Shown: one piece after another, positions 8,963 through 18,497 of the stretch
Numbering within the stretch: the first letter of the stretch is position 1
Layout of the letters: each line of letters starts with the position of its first letter
NCBI GenBank assembly: GCA_963754045.1
Contig: CAVWEN010000002.1
Span: forward strand, 1,178,001-1,242,000
Source of the DNA: JALZKA01 sp963754045
GTDB lineage: Bacteria > Actinomycetota > Thermoleophilia > Solirubrobacterales > 70-9
Length of the DNA stretch: 64,000 nt
Reading direction: 5' to 3'
The notes under the pieces: generated by a model
Told to the model about the DNA's origin: nothing
Databases searched by the model: none
The model's input: only the letters and a program-made list of their open reading frames with translations
Program-made: the position numbers and the translations under genes

Positions 8963-8976
8963 GGCTGATTACTCCA

Positions 8977-10917
8977 CTAACTCGCTGCGCCTTCCGGCAG
9001 CGGGTTGTAGATCCGGAACCCGTCGATCACGGTCAGCGGGGGCTCCTGCTGCAGACATCCTCCGACCGAGTACCCGTTCGCCTCGACCCAATTCTCATCG
9101 TCGTAGATGATCACCCAGCCGCCCTCCCTTAGGCGAGCAACCTCCCGACAGGGCATCCTGGCGGGGATCAGCCCCAGCTCGTGTTGGAGCCGATCCCCCG
9201 CCAGCGGCCCCGCCAGCAGCGGAGCCATCCAGACTTTTTCGGTCCCCTCACGGAAGTCTTCGCGCGCGGATAGGAACCTGGCTAGTCCTGCGTCGAAGTT
9301 CGCTGGATGCTTACTGCCGTGGTGGCTGACCCAATCGGCAGCGGGGATTGCGAGCAGACAGGCCAGGGCCGCAGCCATCGCAGCGCCTACCAAGCGGCCT
9401 GGCAACCGAATCCGATCGCGGAGCGCCGCCGCGATCACGGTCCCGATCGCCAAACCCACTAGAGCCCCGGTAACGATATGCCGCGGAGCCGTGGGAAACG
9501 TCCCCGTGAACAACTGCGCCAGATTCCAGACCAAGACAATCGAGAGCGAGCCGAGCGCGATCCGCTCGAGCACGCGATGCCTCCGGCTCGCAAAACAGAT
9601 CACGACCGCGGCGAATCCGATCGTCGGCAGCAGATACCTGGTCTGGGAGACCGACCCGTCCCAGACCGGGTTCGGGTCCCTCGCGGTGCTCGGTGCCGCA
9701 GCCCAAAGCAGGAGCAAGCCCACGAGGAGTGCACCCATCAGCCGGACGCCTCGATCGGCCCTGGCGGCGGCTACCGCCACTGCCGCGAAAAGAAGCAAGC
9801 CGGCACCTCCCAGGAACGTCAGATATCGATCGACCTGTCCATCGAGGGTGTAGAGCGGATGACTCAGGAACGACTGGTAGCGGCGCAGGAACTCGGGCAT
9901 GGGATCACCCCACGGCGAAGTCGACCAGGGCCAGAACGGCGAGCCGTGGTCGATGAAGTTCCTGAGGTACCAGAAGCAACCAACTACGAAAAAGACTCCA
10001 AACGCGATCGCCAGCGGCTTGGCGATCGGTCGCAACTCGTGTCGCTTCCAGACGATGGCGAAGCAGAGGAGCACGATTCCCAGCGGCAGCGCGATCGTTT
10101 TGCTACCGATGCCCAGCCCGATCGCGATCGTCGCCGGAATCAGAAGGCGCGGCTCGTCCTTGGAGCAGGCGACAAGGGCTGCCCCGCACGCAAGCCATGA
10201 CAGGGCGGGTAGGTCGTTCAGCGGCGTACCAAGCTGGATCAGAACGACCGGAGTAGTGGCTACCGCGGCGATCGCGAGCAACCGCATCGGAATCGGAATC
10301 GCCGACCGTCTCAGCCCAACCCAGCCTGCCAGGAGCAAGACCGTCATGTTGAAAATCGGCCAGATCGAAACCATGACCATGCTCTGCGAGATGCCGAGAC
10401 CCCATGCCTGTGCGACGGCGTTGGTAAGGGGATAGACGCCGACTGGAAACAGGTAACTGACCTGATCGACTGATCCCGGCGCCCCGTCGTGGAACCAATT
10501 GACGATCTGAGGAAGGTGGTAGTAGACACCGTCCACTCCAACGTTGGGTGACCAGAGCGACCATGCGGTCCAGACCGCCCCAACTCCGACCAGCGTCGAT
10601 ACGCCGGCGATCGCAGGCGTTGAAGCCCGATCGAGCCAGTCGACGAGTTCTTCTCCGACCGTGACACTCGATCTGGGAACCAGAGCGATCGTCACCAACC
10701 CGGTCAGGATCGCCGCAAGCAGAAGCGGGATCTGGCTCCCCCCAAGGCCGAGCAGCCCCAATGCCATCGACTCCAACACGATCGTCGCCGCGAAGAACGC
10801 CGCGGTGACAAGGAGCCGCTCTAAGCCGCGGTGGGCGAACTTCGAGGCCAGCCGAAACGAGGCGCCTCCCACGGCGATGGCGGCGACTCCCAGTAGCAAG
10901 TGGTCGATGACGATCAT
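8977..10917 (-). CDS. polytopic membrane protein, GT39/GT-C-like
   Basis: 646 residues with about 13 predicted membrane segments. The first large loop carries NVGVDGVYYHLPQIVNWFHDGAPG, and acidic-aromatic motifs in loop 1 are usual for lipid-phosphate-sugar dependent GT-C transferases. The C-terminal ~110 residues are soluble (WVIIYDDENWVEANGYSVGG) and would lie outside the membrane. It probably transfers a sugar from a polyprenyl-phosphate donor outside the membrane, but no family signature is decisive. It lies 6 bp behind the next membrane protein in the same direction, so the two are probably co-transcribed. Confidence 0.6.
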   Translation of the reverse strand: MIVIDHLLLGVAAIAVGGASFRLASKFAHRGLERLLVTAAFFAATIVLESMALGLLGLGGSQIPLLLAAILTGLVTIALVPRSSVTVGEELVDWLDRASTPAIAGVSTLVGVGAVWTAWSLWSPNVGVDGVYYHLPQIVNWFHDGAPGSVDQVSYLFPVGVYPLTNAVAQAWGLGISQSMVMVSIWPIFNMTVLLLAGWVGLRRSAIPIPMRLLAIAAVATTPVVLIQLGTPLNDLPALSWLACGAALVACSKDEPRLLIPATIAIGLGIGSKTIALPLGIVLLCFAIVWKRHELRPIAKPLAIAFGVFFVVGCFWYLRNFIDHGSPFWPWSTSPWGDPMPEFLRRYQSFLSHPLYTLDGQVDRYLTFLGGAGLLLFAAVAVAAARADRGVRLMGALLVGLLLLWAAAPSTARDPNPVWDGSVSQTRYLLPTIGFAAVVICFASRRHRVLERIALGSLSIVLVWNLAQLFTGTFPTAPRHIVTGALVGLAIGTVIAAALRDRIRLPGRLVGAAMAAALACLLAIPAADWVSHHGSKHPANFDAGLARFLSAREDFREGTEKVWMAPLLAGPLAGDRLQHELGLIPARMPCREVARLREGGWVIIYDDENWVEANGYSVGGCLQQEPPLTVIDGFRIYNPLPEGAAS

Positions 10918-10923
10918 CGCAAC

Positions 10924-13002
10924 TTACTCGCGAGGCCGCCACACGACGAGGCCGCTGGGCTGGTCGGTCGCGGACGGCCGAAAGCCTCTGGCGCGAAGCC
11001 CTTCCCGCAGGCCGGGATGGATCAAGATTTGGGGTCCGTCACCGACGAATACGGCGCTTCCACCGACATCTCGAAGGTCCTCGAGCATGTCGTCGAGTTG
11101 AACGGGGAAAAGAACATGCACCGGATCGCCGAGCAACGAAACGTTCTTGACCTCCGCCTCTCTGGCGAGGAGGTGGCCGTTCTCACGAAGCATCAACACC
11201 CGTTCGCCCGCTTGTGTTTCGGCAGCAACGAACCGCTCAGCTTCCGGGAGCTGGTCGAACACCGATACGCGATCGCTTTTGTCGGCAATTCTCTTGGCCT
11301 GGGTCCACGGTTCCGGCACGTCAACGAGCGCCGTCGTGGCGAGGCCGAAACCGATTAGCACAGCCGTGGCGAGCGCGCCGACCGGTTTGAGGACGATACG
11401 CCAGCCCCCGCTCGTGCCCGAAAGGCCGCGGAATGCCGCCCAAGTAAGCAGCGCCAGCGCGAAGCTCCACACCGGAAAGAGGGCGACCATTGACACCGTG
11501 ACCGAGCGGCCCACGTAGTAGATACCCGCGAGCAATCCGAAGCACCCCGCGTACGCGAGAAGACCCGACAGCACATGATCGTCCGCGCCGGCTCGGTGGC
11601 GAGTTGCGGCGAGAAGCAGCGCGCCCGCGAAGCTGGCGTAGACGATGAGATGGAACCCTAGAGTCGGCATCGGCAGCAGGCCGAAGCCCTGCGAGGCGAA
11701 CAGACGTGAGTAGTAGGTGAAGAGTTCAGGATTCGGGAGCGACCCACTACGAATCAGCGTTATCACGACCACGATTGCGGCGGCAGCGCCAACTCCGGCT
11801 ACGAGTCGTCCGATCAGCGAGATCACAACTGCTCGAGATACCCGCGCGGGCGTTCCAATCAGCAGAGCGAAGAACGTCGCCAGCAGGCATGGCCCCCCGA
11901 ATTCCGGGTTGTTGAAAAGGGCAAAGCCTCCGACCACGAAAAGGGCCAACGGCGCTCGTGGTGAGAGCCCACGTAGGTGACGTGCACACAGCCAAGCGAG
12001 TAGGCAGGGAAAGAGATATCGCTCGGGCAGGATCTGAAGCAGGCTCGCGTTCGAGTCACGCTCGTCGCCCACCTCGATCGTGGGGCGAAGGCTGAGCGCG
12101 AGTACCGGCAGGTAGAGCAAGAGCCCGCCGATCTCGTTGCGGACGGTCAGCGCAAGCGCACGCCAGAGCGCAAGCAGCGAAACCGTCGAGAGGATGGCCA
12201 TCACCCCCGTGAACACGGCAGGCGAGTAATCGAAGGTCGTCAGGACCGGGTGGCTCAGCCACGGAAGCAGGTTCGAGTACTGGCTGGCGAAGTCTGCCAG
12301 TGGGGTTGCGCCATTGCCAAAAGCCGCGAAGTCAGCGAAGGTGCGGGGCAGATGCAAGAGCCCCAAGCCCGGTGCATCCGGCAGGCTGGCGTCCGTGTAG
12401 ATGGCGGGCAGCATGAAGATCACCGTGGCGGTGACTGCGGCAAGACCAGCCACCGCAAAAGCCACCCGCGAGCCGCTATTAGGGCGAAGGAGCTCGGCAC
12501 GCACACGGGCGCTCGTTGAGGCGTCGGAGCGGCGAAGGGCGACGAAGAGGATCGCAGCGGCTACAAGCAGCGCGATGGCAAGATCGCGCTCGCCAAAGTA
12601 GTCGGGGTCGAGTCCAAAGCTCAGCGGCTCCGAGCGCGTCAACCATCCGACCACGACGACGCTGAGAACAGCCAGGGTGGCGACGAGAGGCAGGGCGCCG
12701 ACCAACCTCGATTTCAACAGCCCGCTCCTGGGCTCGCCCGCGAAGACGAGGGCCGCGGCAGCGATCAAAGGCGTTAAGGCCGCGATCCCGAAGCGTGCGA
12801 GTTCGGTGGGCTCGGGCGACAAGAGGTTGCTGACCGGGTTTGACCACGTCTCGAGATGCTCGGGCTCCATCAGCTGACCCAGCGTCGGGGCAAGCACAAG
12901 CCCCAAGGCCAGCGCTAGCGCTCCGAACACACTCACGACCACCCAAGCGAGCGTCGCGGCATCCGACGAGCCGACTTCACCGTTTTCGCCGGGAGAGTTC
13001 AG
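10924..13002 (-). CDS. large integral membrane protein of unknown function
   Basis: About 692 residues and 15 or more hydrophobic segments, with a soluble C-terminal domain of ~140 residues ending LIHPGLREGLRARGFRP. No known family is recognised. The topology (many helices, then an extracytoplasmic tail) resembles GT-C proteins and the gene directly downstream. The first ATG/GTG/TTG in frame is GTG 12942, which has no ribosome site and sits inside the first helix. A CTG at 13002 adds 20 hydrophilic residues beginning LNSPGENGEVG and has GAGGG 7-8 nt upstream, so I use it. This start is an inference. Confidence 0.6.
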   Translation of the reverse strand: MNSPGENGEVGSSDAATLAWVVVSVFGALALALGLVLAPTLGQLMEPEHLETWSNPVSNLLSPEPTELARFGIAALTPLIAAAALVFAGEPRSGLLKSRLVGALPLVATLAVLSVVVVGWLTRSEPLSFGLDPDYFGERDLAIALLVAAAILFVALRRSDASTSARVRAELLRPNSGSRVAFAVAGLAAVTATVIFMLPAIYTDASLPDAPGLGLLHLPRTFADFAAFGNGATPLADFASQYSNLLPWLSHPVLTTFDYSPAVFTGVMAILSTVSLLALWRALALTVRNEIGGLLLYLPVLALSLRPTIEVGDERDSNASLLQILPERYLFPCLLAWLCARHLRGLSPRAPLALFVVGGFALFNNPEFGGPCLLATFFALLIGTPARVSRAVVISLIGRLVAGVGAAAAIVVVITLIRSGSLPNPELFTYYSRLFASQGFGLLPMPTLGFHLIVYASFAGALLLAATRHRAGADDHVLSGLLAYAGCFGLLAGIYYVGRSVTVSMVALFPVWSFALALLTWAAFRGLSGTSGGWRIVLKPVGALATAVLIGFGLATTALVDVPEPWTQAKRIADKSDRVSVFDQLPEAERFVAAETQAGERVLMLRENGHLLAREAEVKNVSLLGDPVHVLFPVQLDDMLEDLRDVGGSAVFVGDGPQILIHPGLREGLRARGFRPSATDQPSGLVVWRPRE

Positions 13003-13114
13003 ACGGCTGCCCTCAACTGGCGGTAGACAGCATGTGTCAGCGAACGTAGGAAGTCACCCGCACGTCCTCGCGCGAAGCGAACGGCCCGAGGCGCGATCCG
13101 CTTGAGCAAGCGCT

Positions 13115-14128
13115 TCAGCGATCCAGCTCACGGTTGCGGGGCGATGAAGGCGCCTGGGGATCCGTGACATTGACCCGCTTGGCGACCAGATAGAGCGGCC
13201 GCCGCTTGACCTCGTCGTAGATTCGCCCTAGGTACTCCCCGATGATCCCAATGGTGATCAGCTGAACGCCGCCGAGAAACAGAACGGCGAACAGAATCGT
13301 GCTTACGCCTGGTAGCTCCGTGGCACCGACAAGACGCAAGGCCACGACGAGCGGCAACCCGAGGAGGGCGATGCCTGAGACGATGAAGCCCGCGGCCATG
13401 GACAGCTGCAGGGGCACGTGCGAGAAGGATGCAATCGCATCAAGTGAGAACCTGACCAGATTGCGCAGCGAGTACTTGGTGCTCCCGGCGTAGCGGGCGT
13501 CACGGTTATAGGGGATCCCGATCTGCGTGAAGCCAACCCAAGCGCTCATGCCACGCAGGAACCGGCGCCGCTCAGGCATCGCGAGAATCGCGTCGAGCGC
13601 GCTTCGGTCGAGCAGGCGGAAATCCCCAGCGTTCTGCGGAACGTCAAACTCGGTCAGCCGGGACAGGAGGCGGTAGAACCAGCGCGCAGTCGCGAGCTTG
13701 AACCGCGACTCGCCGGCCCTGGCGGCACGCACCATGTAAACAACATCGACTCCCTCGCGCCACCGGGCAATCATGTCTGGCAGCAACTCGGGCGGATCTT
13801 GGAGGTCGCCGTCGAGCATGGCCACAGCGTTTCCGCGGGCGTGCTCCAACCCGGCAGTGAGTGAGGCCTGATGGCCGAAGTTGCGCGAGAGGAAGATCAC
13901 TCGCACCCGGGGATCGACCCGAGCAATCTCCTCGAGTCGCTCGACGGTGCCGTCAGTGCTGGCGTTGTCCGAAAAAATCAACTCGAACGGGTCGCGTTGC
14001 AGGGTGGCTACGAGCCTCCCGTAGAGCTCGTCCAGCGAGTCGACCTCGTTGAGGACGGGTACTACCACGCTGAGTAGCGACAAAGCGCGCAGCGGCCGCG
14101 ACTCGTCCTGGCTCGGGATCGGCTTCAC
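13115..14128 (-). CDS. polyprenyl-phosphate glycosyltransferase, DPM1/GtrB type
   Basis: About 337 residues. It has an N-terminal GT2 domain with SVVVPVLNEVDSL, FSDNASTDGT, LSRNFGHQASLTAGL and AMLDGDLQDPPE (the DXD of GtrB enzymes), then RFLRGMSAWVGF and two C-terminal membrane helices. These enzymes load a sugar onto undecaprenyl phosphate for use outside the membrane by GT-C transferases such as the two membrane proteins upstream. The GTG at 14128 is chosen because the upstream in-frame part runs antisense through the divergent epimerase gene. GTG 14170 is an alternative. Confidence 0.85.
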   Translation of the reverse strand: MKPIPSQDESRPLRALSLLSVVVPVLNEVDSLDELYGRLVATLQRDPFELIFSDNASTDGTVERLEEIARVDPRVRVIFLSRNFGHQASLTAGLEHARGNAVAMLDGDLQDPPELLPDMIARWREGVDVVYMVRAARAGESRFKLATARWFYRLLSRLTEFDVPQNAGDFRLLDRSALDAILAMPERRRFLRGMSAWVGFTQIGIPYNRDARYAGSTKYSLRNLVRFSLDAIASFSHVPLQLSMAAGFIVSGIALLGLPLVVALRLVGATELPGVSTILFAVLFLGGVQLITIGIIGEYLGRIYDEVKRRPLYLVAKRVNVTDPQAPSSPRNRELDR

Positions 14129-14234
14129 GCGAGGTATTCCAGCAGAGTCGAGAAGGAACCTCGGTCTCACTTCCGCCCATGTACGCTTCCGCTCGGCGGA
14201 CAGACCTTCGGACTGGTTAGCGGTGCCGTTGGAT

Positions 14235-15149
14235 ATGAAGAGATCGAAGGTTCTTGTAACAGGGGGCACCGGTTTCATCGGTCGCCAGGTCGTGCCGTTG
14301 CTCTGCGCCGGCGACAGCGAAGTACACGTCGTTACCTCTCGCCGGGGAGATACGGTGGATGAGCGCGCGAAGTTGCACCCGGTCGACCTGCTCGATCGTG
14401 ATGCTCGGGACGCACTCATAGCGGATCTGTCTCCCGATCGGCTTGTCCACTTGGCGTGGTACCTGGAGCCAGGCCAGGTCTGGAGCTCGCTCGAAAACGT
14501 CCGCTGGGTCGAAGCCAGTCTTGGGCTTCTGCGAGAGTTCGCCGCCGCGGGCGGCAGCAGAGCCGTGTTGGCCGGGTCGTTCTCAGAGTACGGGCCGGGC
14601 GCCGCGCGCTCGATCGGGGAGGCGACGCCCCTACTTCCAAGCAATCTCTATGGGATCTGCAAGGCGGCTCTCGGCCAGATGGCCCACGCAAGCGCAGCGC
14701 CGTTGGGGATCGAAGTGGCTTGGGCACGGATCTTCTCTGCCTACGGTCCCGGCGAGCATCCAAAGCGTCTTGTCGCATCAGTCGTGCGGAATCTCCTGGC
14801 GGGGCACGAAGCGCCGTGCTCGCATGGACGGCAGATTCGCGACTACCTCCCGACGATGGATATCGCCGACGCGATCGTCGCGGTGCTCAACTCCGAGCTT
14901 CTGGGTCCGGTGAACGTCGGCTCCGGCGAGGAGGTGACATTGCGTGAACTGATTGAAACGACGGCAGGGATCGTCGGACGCCCCGATCTTCTCCGCTTTG
15001 GCGAGGTGATTCCGCCGCCCGACGATCCGCCGTGCCTGGTGGCGGACGTTGCCCGCCTTCGGGACGAGGTGGGATGGTCCCCACAATTCAGCCTGGTCGA
15101 GGGCCTTGAGCACACCATCGGCTGGTTTCGCCAGGCGGATCTCAGCTGA
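14235..15149 (+). CDS. NAD-dependent sugar epimerase/dehydratase
   Basis: A 304-residue extended SDR. VLVTGGTGFIGRQVVPLL is the NAD-binding GXXGXXG motif. LAGSFSEYG contributes the catalytic Ser, and YGICKAALG is the YXXXK active site. ILLAG-type loops and VNVGSGEEVTLRELI match the substrate-side region of GDP/UDP-sugar epimerases and dTDP-sugar reductases. It probably makes a nucleotide sugar donor for the locus. ATG 14235 is used; an in-frame GTG lies 12 nt upstream. Its 3' end overlaps the convergent methyltransferase gene by 8 bp. Confidence 0.85.
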   Translation: MKRSKVLVTGGTGFIGRQVVPLLCAGDSEVHVVTSRRGDTVDERAKLHPVDLLDRDARDALIADLSPDRLVHLAWYLEPGQVWSSLENVRWVEASLGLLREFAAAGGSRAVLAGSFSEYGPGAARSIGEATPLLPSNLYGICKAALGQMAHASAAPLGIEVAWARIFSAYGPGEHPKRLVASVVRNLLAGHEAPCSHGRQIRDYLPTMDIADAIVAVLNSELLGPVNVGSGEEVTLRELIETTAGIVGRPDLLRFGEVIPPPDDPPCLVADVARLRDEVGWSPQFSLVEGLEHTIGWFRQADLS

Positions 15150-15927
15150 CGGCCGCCTCGAAGGTCGCGAGGATCGAAAGTCCAGCTGGTAGCCGGACGC
15201 CGGCAGCCAGCATCCTCGCCTCCATTCGAAGTGGCCACTCCAGCGCGGTGTTGATGACCGGCGGTGGGCATTCAATGTCCCGGGAGGCATGATCCGTCGC
15301 GCGTCGTCTGTCCCTCAACCGGCTGACGGCGGCGACCGGAAGCAGTATCGAGTTGAAATGGCTGATCGTGAGCGGTACCCAGCCTGTTTCCTTCGCCGCA
15401 GAGAGCAACGTCCGGCGGAGGTACCTGCGCCGGTGTTCGTTGGCAACGTCGTGCGGCCCCCATAGCCGCGGATACGCAGGAACCGTGACCACCAGAAAGC
15501 CGCCGGGCTTGACGACCCGGCGCAGCTCAGTCAGCCCTGCCCGGTCGTCATCGAGATGCTCGATCACGTCGAGCGTCGCCGCCACGTCGAATTCACCATC
15601 TTCGAACGGCATTGCCTCGAGCGTCCCTCGGACCACGGTGCCGATGCCGCGGGCGCCTGCGACCGCCAGAGCCTCGTCCGAGGGCTCAAGGCCGATCACG
15701 CTCCCGAAGCGAGCCAACTCCGAGAGGTTGACGCCCCCACCGCAGCCGGCGTCGAGGCACGACGCCGGGTGCGGCAATGGCAGCGATTCGAGCGCCGCTC
15801 TCACGACAAGGCGTCTTCCTCGGTACCACCAGTGCCGGTCCTCGGCCGCCAGCGTCTCATCGCGGTACGCGCTTCTCACGGCAGCAAGCGGTTCATGGCG
15901 CTCATGCCGGCTCACCTTCGCAGACAA
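15142..15927 (-). CDS. class I SAM-dependent methyltransferase (Methyltransf_11/UbiG-like)
   Basis: 261 residues. Motif I is CLDAGCGGGVNLSEL, motif II is VIGLEPSDEAL, post-I FDVAATLDVIEHLDD is the characteristic acidic loop, and VVKPGGFLVVTVPAY is motif III. DEDRHWWYRGRR near the N-terminus is common in polysaccharide-cluster members of this family. The start is TTG 15927 or GTG 15915; neither has a strong ribosome site. The gene stands alone on this strand, between the epimerase and the GT4 gene. Confidence 0.82.
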   Translation of the reverse strand: MSAKVSRHERHEPLAAVRSAYRDETLAAEDRHWWYRGRRLVVRAALESLPLPHPASCLDAGCGGGVNLSELARFGSVIGLEPSDEALAVAGARGIGTVVRGTLEAMPFEDGEFDVAATLDVIEHLDDDRAGLTELRRVVKPGGFLVVTVPAYPRLWGPHDVANEHRRRYLRRTLLSAAKETGWVPLTISHFNSILLPVAAVSRLRDRRRATDHASRDIECPPPVINTALEWPLRMEARMLAAGVRLPAGLSILATFEAAVS

Positions 15928-16023
15928 CGGGCTGAGGCCCTGAGCGCGTTAACCGTGCCACGGCGACGACGCCGAGAGCCCGCAGGGTTATGGCGGGTGC
16001 GGAGCGCTGTCCCTTGAGACCGG

Positions 16024-17412
16024 TCAGACCCTTTCCCTCAGCTCACGGTACACAGCATCAATCTCGTCTGTGTGGCGAGTCATCGGCTTGATGATGGTGT
16101 CGCGTGCCGCGAGTATCCGTCTGTTGAGCTGCGTGACCTGCTCGGGGTGCTCGACGATGTCACGCATGATGCGCGCCAGCTCGGTCGCCGAGCAGGAACG
16201 GTTCAGCCAGCCCGTCTCGCCATCGCGTGTGTACTCCGGCATGCCGCCAACCGCGTTGGCGATAACGGGGATCCCCTTCGCGAGGAACTCGACCCCGACG
16301 AAGCCGTATGCCTCCTCCCAGATCGAGGGGACGAGTCCCACGTCGGCTTCCTCCAAGACCGCGTCGAGTTGATCGTCGGAGAACGGCCCGGTGGGGCCGA
16401 CCTCGATCGCCTCGAGCTCTGCGACCTCCGGCGCAACGGCAGCGTCGATGGGCCCGAGAGCAATCAGCCGGAAGCTTCCCGCAGGAACGGATGCGGCAAG
16501 GAGTCGCGTCGCGTCCACTAGCAACCGCGAACCCTTCGCGTTTGATGACATCCCCGCGACGGTCGCGAACACCACGGGACAGTTGCCATTCGATCGTCTT
16601 GGCCGGAGGGTCTCGATGCGTTTCAGCGTCAGATGGATCGTGGACATCCTGTTCTTGTCGACGCCCAGCAGGGAGTAGATTTCGGCAACGCGTTCCGACA
16701 TGGCGATCAGGCGGTCGGTGCGGTTGAGACGCTCGATATTGACCTCGCGACGTTTCTGAAACGCCTGGGGGGTGGCGACCGGGGGTGATTCGACACGGGA
16801 TCGAGCCGAGAGCGCGAGCCGGCGCGTCGCCCTGTACGGCAGCCGTCGGAGGACGGGTCGCGTGGTGAGTTCGTGCCGCACGGTGGCTTCGTAGAGCAAT
16901 CCCGGTGGGCGGGAGTCGGCAGTGGTCGTCGCTACGCAGTCGGCGCCGATCTCGCGCCGCAGGCAGACCTTCCCGTTTGCGTCGAGCAGCTTGAACGTTG
17001 AGCACAAGGGGAAGTAGTCCGCGAGTGTCATCACCGACGGCGTATTGGTGCGACGGACCAGGTCGAGCAGTGAGGACGGCAGCCCCGCCAGCTCGTGGAA
17101 ATGGACGACGTCTGGGCGTACCTCCTCAATGACGCGTTGAAAGTGGCGCTCGGTTTGCGGCTCGTCGAGCTCGAGCTCTGGCTGCCGGCCGTGGTCGTAC
17201 AGCGGGGAGTTGACCACCTCGATCATCGTCACGCCGTTACGGCGCCACCGCTTCAAGCGAGGTCGATCGAGAAACGGGAAATAGCGCCCGGCGAAGAAGT
17301 ACGCGACGTCGTCGTCCCGACGGACCTGCTCGTGCATGAGTTCCTCGATGTAGGCAACGAGCCCGCCCACTCGCAACGGGCGAAATCCTGAGCCGACGTG
17401 CAGCACGCGCAT
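16024..17412 (-). CDS. glycosyltransferase family 4
   Basis: A 462-residue GT-B transferase beginning MRVLHVGSGFRPLRVGG, with the glycine-rich N-domain loop. DVVHFHELAGLPSSLL is the donor-domain linker. The C-domain has VVFATVAGMSSNAKGSRLLVD, and WEEAYGFVGVEFLAKGIPVI supplies the EX7E retaining-GT4 signature. An insert with four cysteines (LCSTF, KVCLRR, GADCVA) occurs in members that follow the LADYFPLC segment. ATG 17412 is supported by TACGCT 6 nt upstream. Confidence 0.88.
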   Translation of the reverse strand: MRVLHVGSGFRPLRVGGLVAYIEELMHEQVRRDDDVAYFFAGRYFPFLDRPRLKRWRRNGVTMIEVVNSPLYDHGRQPELELDEPQTERHFQRVIEEVRPDVVHFHELAGLPSSLLDLVRRTNTPSVMTLADYFPLCSTFKLLDANGKVCLRREIGADCVATTTADSRPPGLLYEATVRHELTTRPVLRRLPYRATRRLALSARSRVESPPVATPQAFQKRREVNIERLNRTDRLIAMSERVAEIYSLLGVDKNRMSTIHLTLKRIETLRPRRSNGNCPVVFATVAGMSSNAKGSRLLVDATRLLAASVPAGSFRLIALGPIDAAVAPEVAELEAIEVGPTGPFSDDQLDAVLEEADVGLVPSIWEEAYGFVGVEFLAKGIPVIANAVGGMPEYTRDGETGWLNRSCSATELARIMRDIVEHPEQVTQLNRRILAARDTIIKPMTRHTDEIDAVYRELRERV

Positions 17413-17418
17413 GGCGAG

Positions 17419-17424
17419 AGCGTA
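17419..17424 (-). promoter_or_regulatory. -10 box for the GT4 gene at 17412
   Basis: TACGCT on the reverse strand, 6 nt before the ATG. It lies between that start and the 3' end of the upstream methyltransferase gene, so the GT4 gene can be transcribed on its own. Confidence 0.35.
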
Positions 17425-17438
17425 TGAGGTTGCAGGAG

Positions 17439-18497
17439 CTACTCGTCCGGCTGGCGGATCCACATCGCTGACGGAATCCAGGTGCTGAATTCAGGCACAC
17501 CGTAGAGAGGCCCCCCTGGGTCCACATCCTCTTTGAGACTGGGAATCAGCTCCACCAGCTCGTCGTGCCGATCGCGAAACAGGGCCGCCAGAGCAACCTC
17601 GACTCGCCATGTGCTGCCAGTCAGAAACGCCTGCAGGAGATACTGCTCCGTGAGGTATCCGGCGAGCAGGGGGTAATAGGGCGGGTACTCGTACGGAAGG
17701 TGGATGTCGTGCAGATGGACCCAGACACCGGGAGCCAAGCGCGGAAATACCTCAAGGAAAAGCCAGTTGACCTCGCTGTCGAGCTTGACCACGTGGTTCG
17801 TGTCGATGAACAGGACATCTCCGGCTTGAAGCGCCTCGAAGCGATCCAAGGGGAGCTCCCGACAGTCGATGCGATCGATGCGGGTAAGGCCGTCGATCGA
17901 CTGCTCGCGTCCGGGAACCTCGACGATCCAGCCTGCCGCCCCGCCCTCTTTGCGGACTGTCGGCTCCGTGTCCAAGGCCACCGTCGGCGTCGGATCAACG
18001 GCAACGAGGTCACCAGGAGATCCATCGCGCCCGTTTGCGGCCATCGCTGCGCTTGCGATAAGTGTCGAGTTGCCCGAGCCGATCTCCAGCACCTGCTTCG
18101 GCCGCAGGTGGCGCAGGAGCGCGTAAAGGACCTCGGCGTCTCCGCCCTTATAGAGCTTGTTCCAAACGTCGACCCCGCGTCCCCGGACATCGCGATCGAA
18201 TTCCTGGATGTACTCCAAGAGGTGCTCCTCGATGAACGTGAGCTGCGAGCCGAGATCGAACTGGACGCCGATGAGAGAGCTGCGTCGCGACCAGATTGGG
18301 TCGTCGGCTTCAGGTAGTAGTGGAACCGGGCTTACCGCCGAGTGAGCGATCACCGAATACCCGTGCCGGTTACCGAGATTCGCCAGGAACTCTGGCGCCC
18401 GCCTGCGGGCCGCTTGAATTGGACCCGGTGCGATCCGCTCCAGCAGACCCGCCAGCCGACGCCGCGGTCCGCTTCGGTTTCGCAGGCGACTCGTCAC
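17439..18497 (-). CDS. class I SAM-dependent methyltransferase (Methyltransf_24 type)
   Basis: 352 residues. Core motifs are QVLEIGSGNSTLIASAA (SAM loop), DLVAVDPTPT, GDVLFIDTNHVV and VWVHLHDIHLPYEYPP, whose HDIH loop is characteristic of this family. It has an N-terminal extension of ~110 residues and a C-terminal part rich in aromatic residues. The GTG start overlaps the TGA of the upstream GT4 gene (GTGA), so the two are translationally coupled. Confidence 0.82.
   Translation of the reverse strand: MTSRLRNRSGPRRRLAGLLERIAPGPIQAARRRAPEFLANLGNRHGYSVIAHSAVSPVPLLPEADDPIWSRRSSLIGVQFDLGSQLTFIEEHLLEYIQEFDRDVRGRGVDVWNKLYKGGDAEVLYALLRHLRPKQVLEIGSGNSTLIASAAMAANGRDGSPGDLVAVDPTPTVALDTEPTVRKEGGAAGWIVEVPGREQSIDGLTRIDRIDCRELPLDRFEALQAGDVLFIDTNHVVKLDSEVNWLFLEVFPRLAPGVWVHLHDIHLPYEYPPYYPLLAGYLTEQYLLQAFLTGSTWRVEVALAALFRDRHDELVELIPSLKEDVDPGGPLYGVPEFSTWIPSAMWIRQPDE

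Noticed and set aside
14130..14644. Long N-terminal extension of the GtrB-type transferase
   Set aside because: It is Ser/Arg-rich shadow sequence antisense to the epimerase. The family begins at about the SVVVPVLNE strand, which fits GTG 14128.
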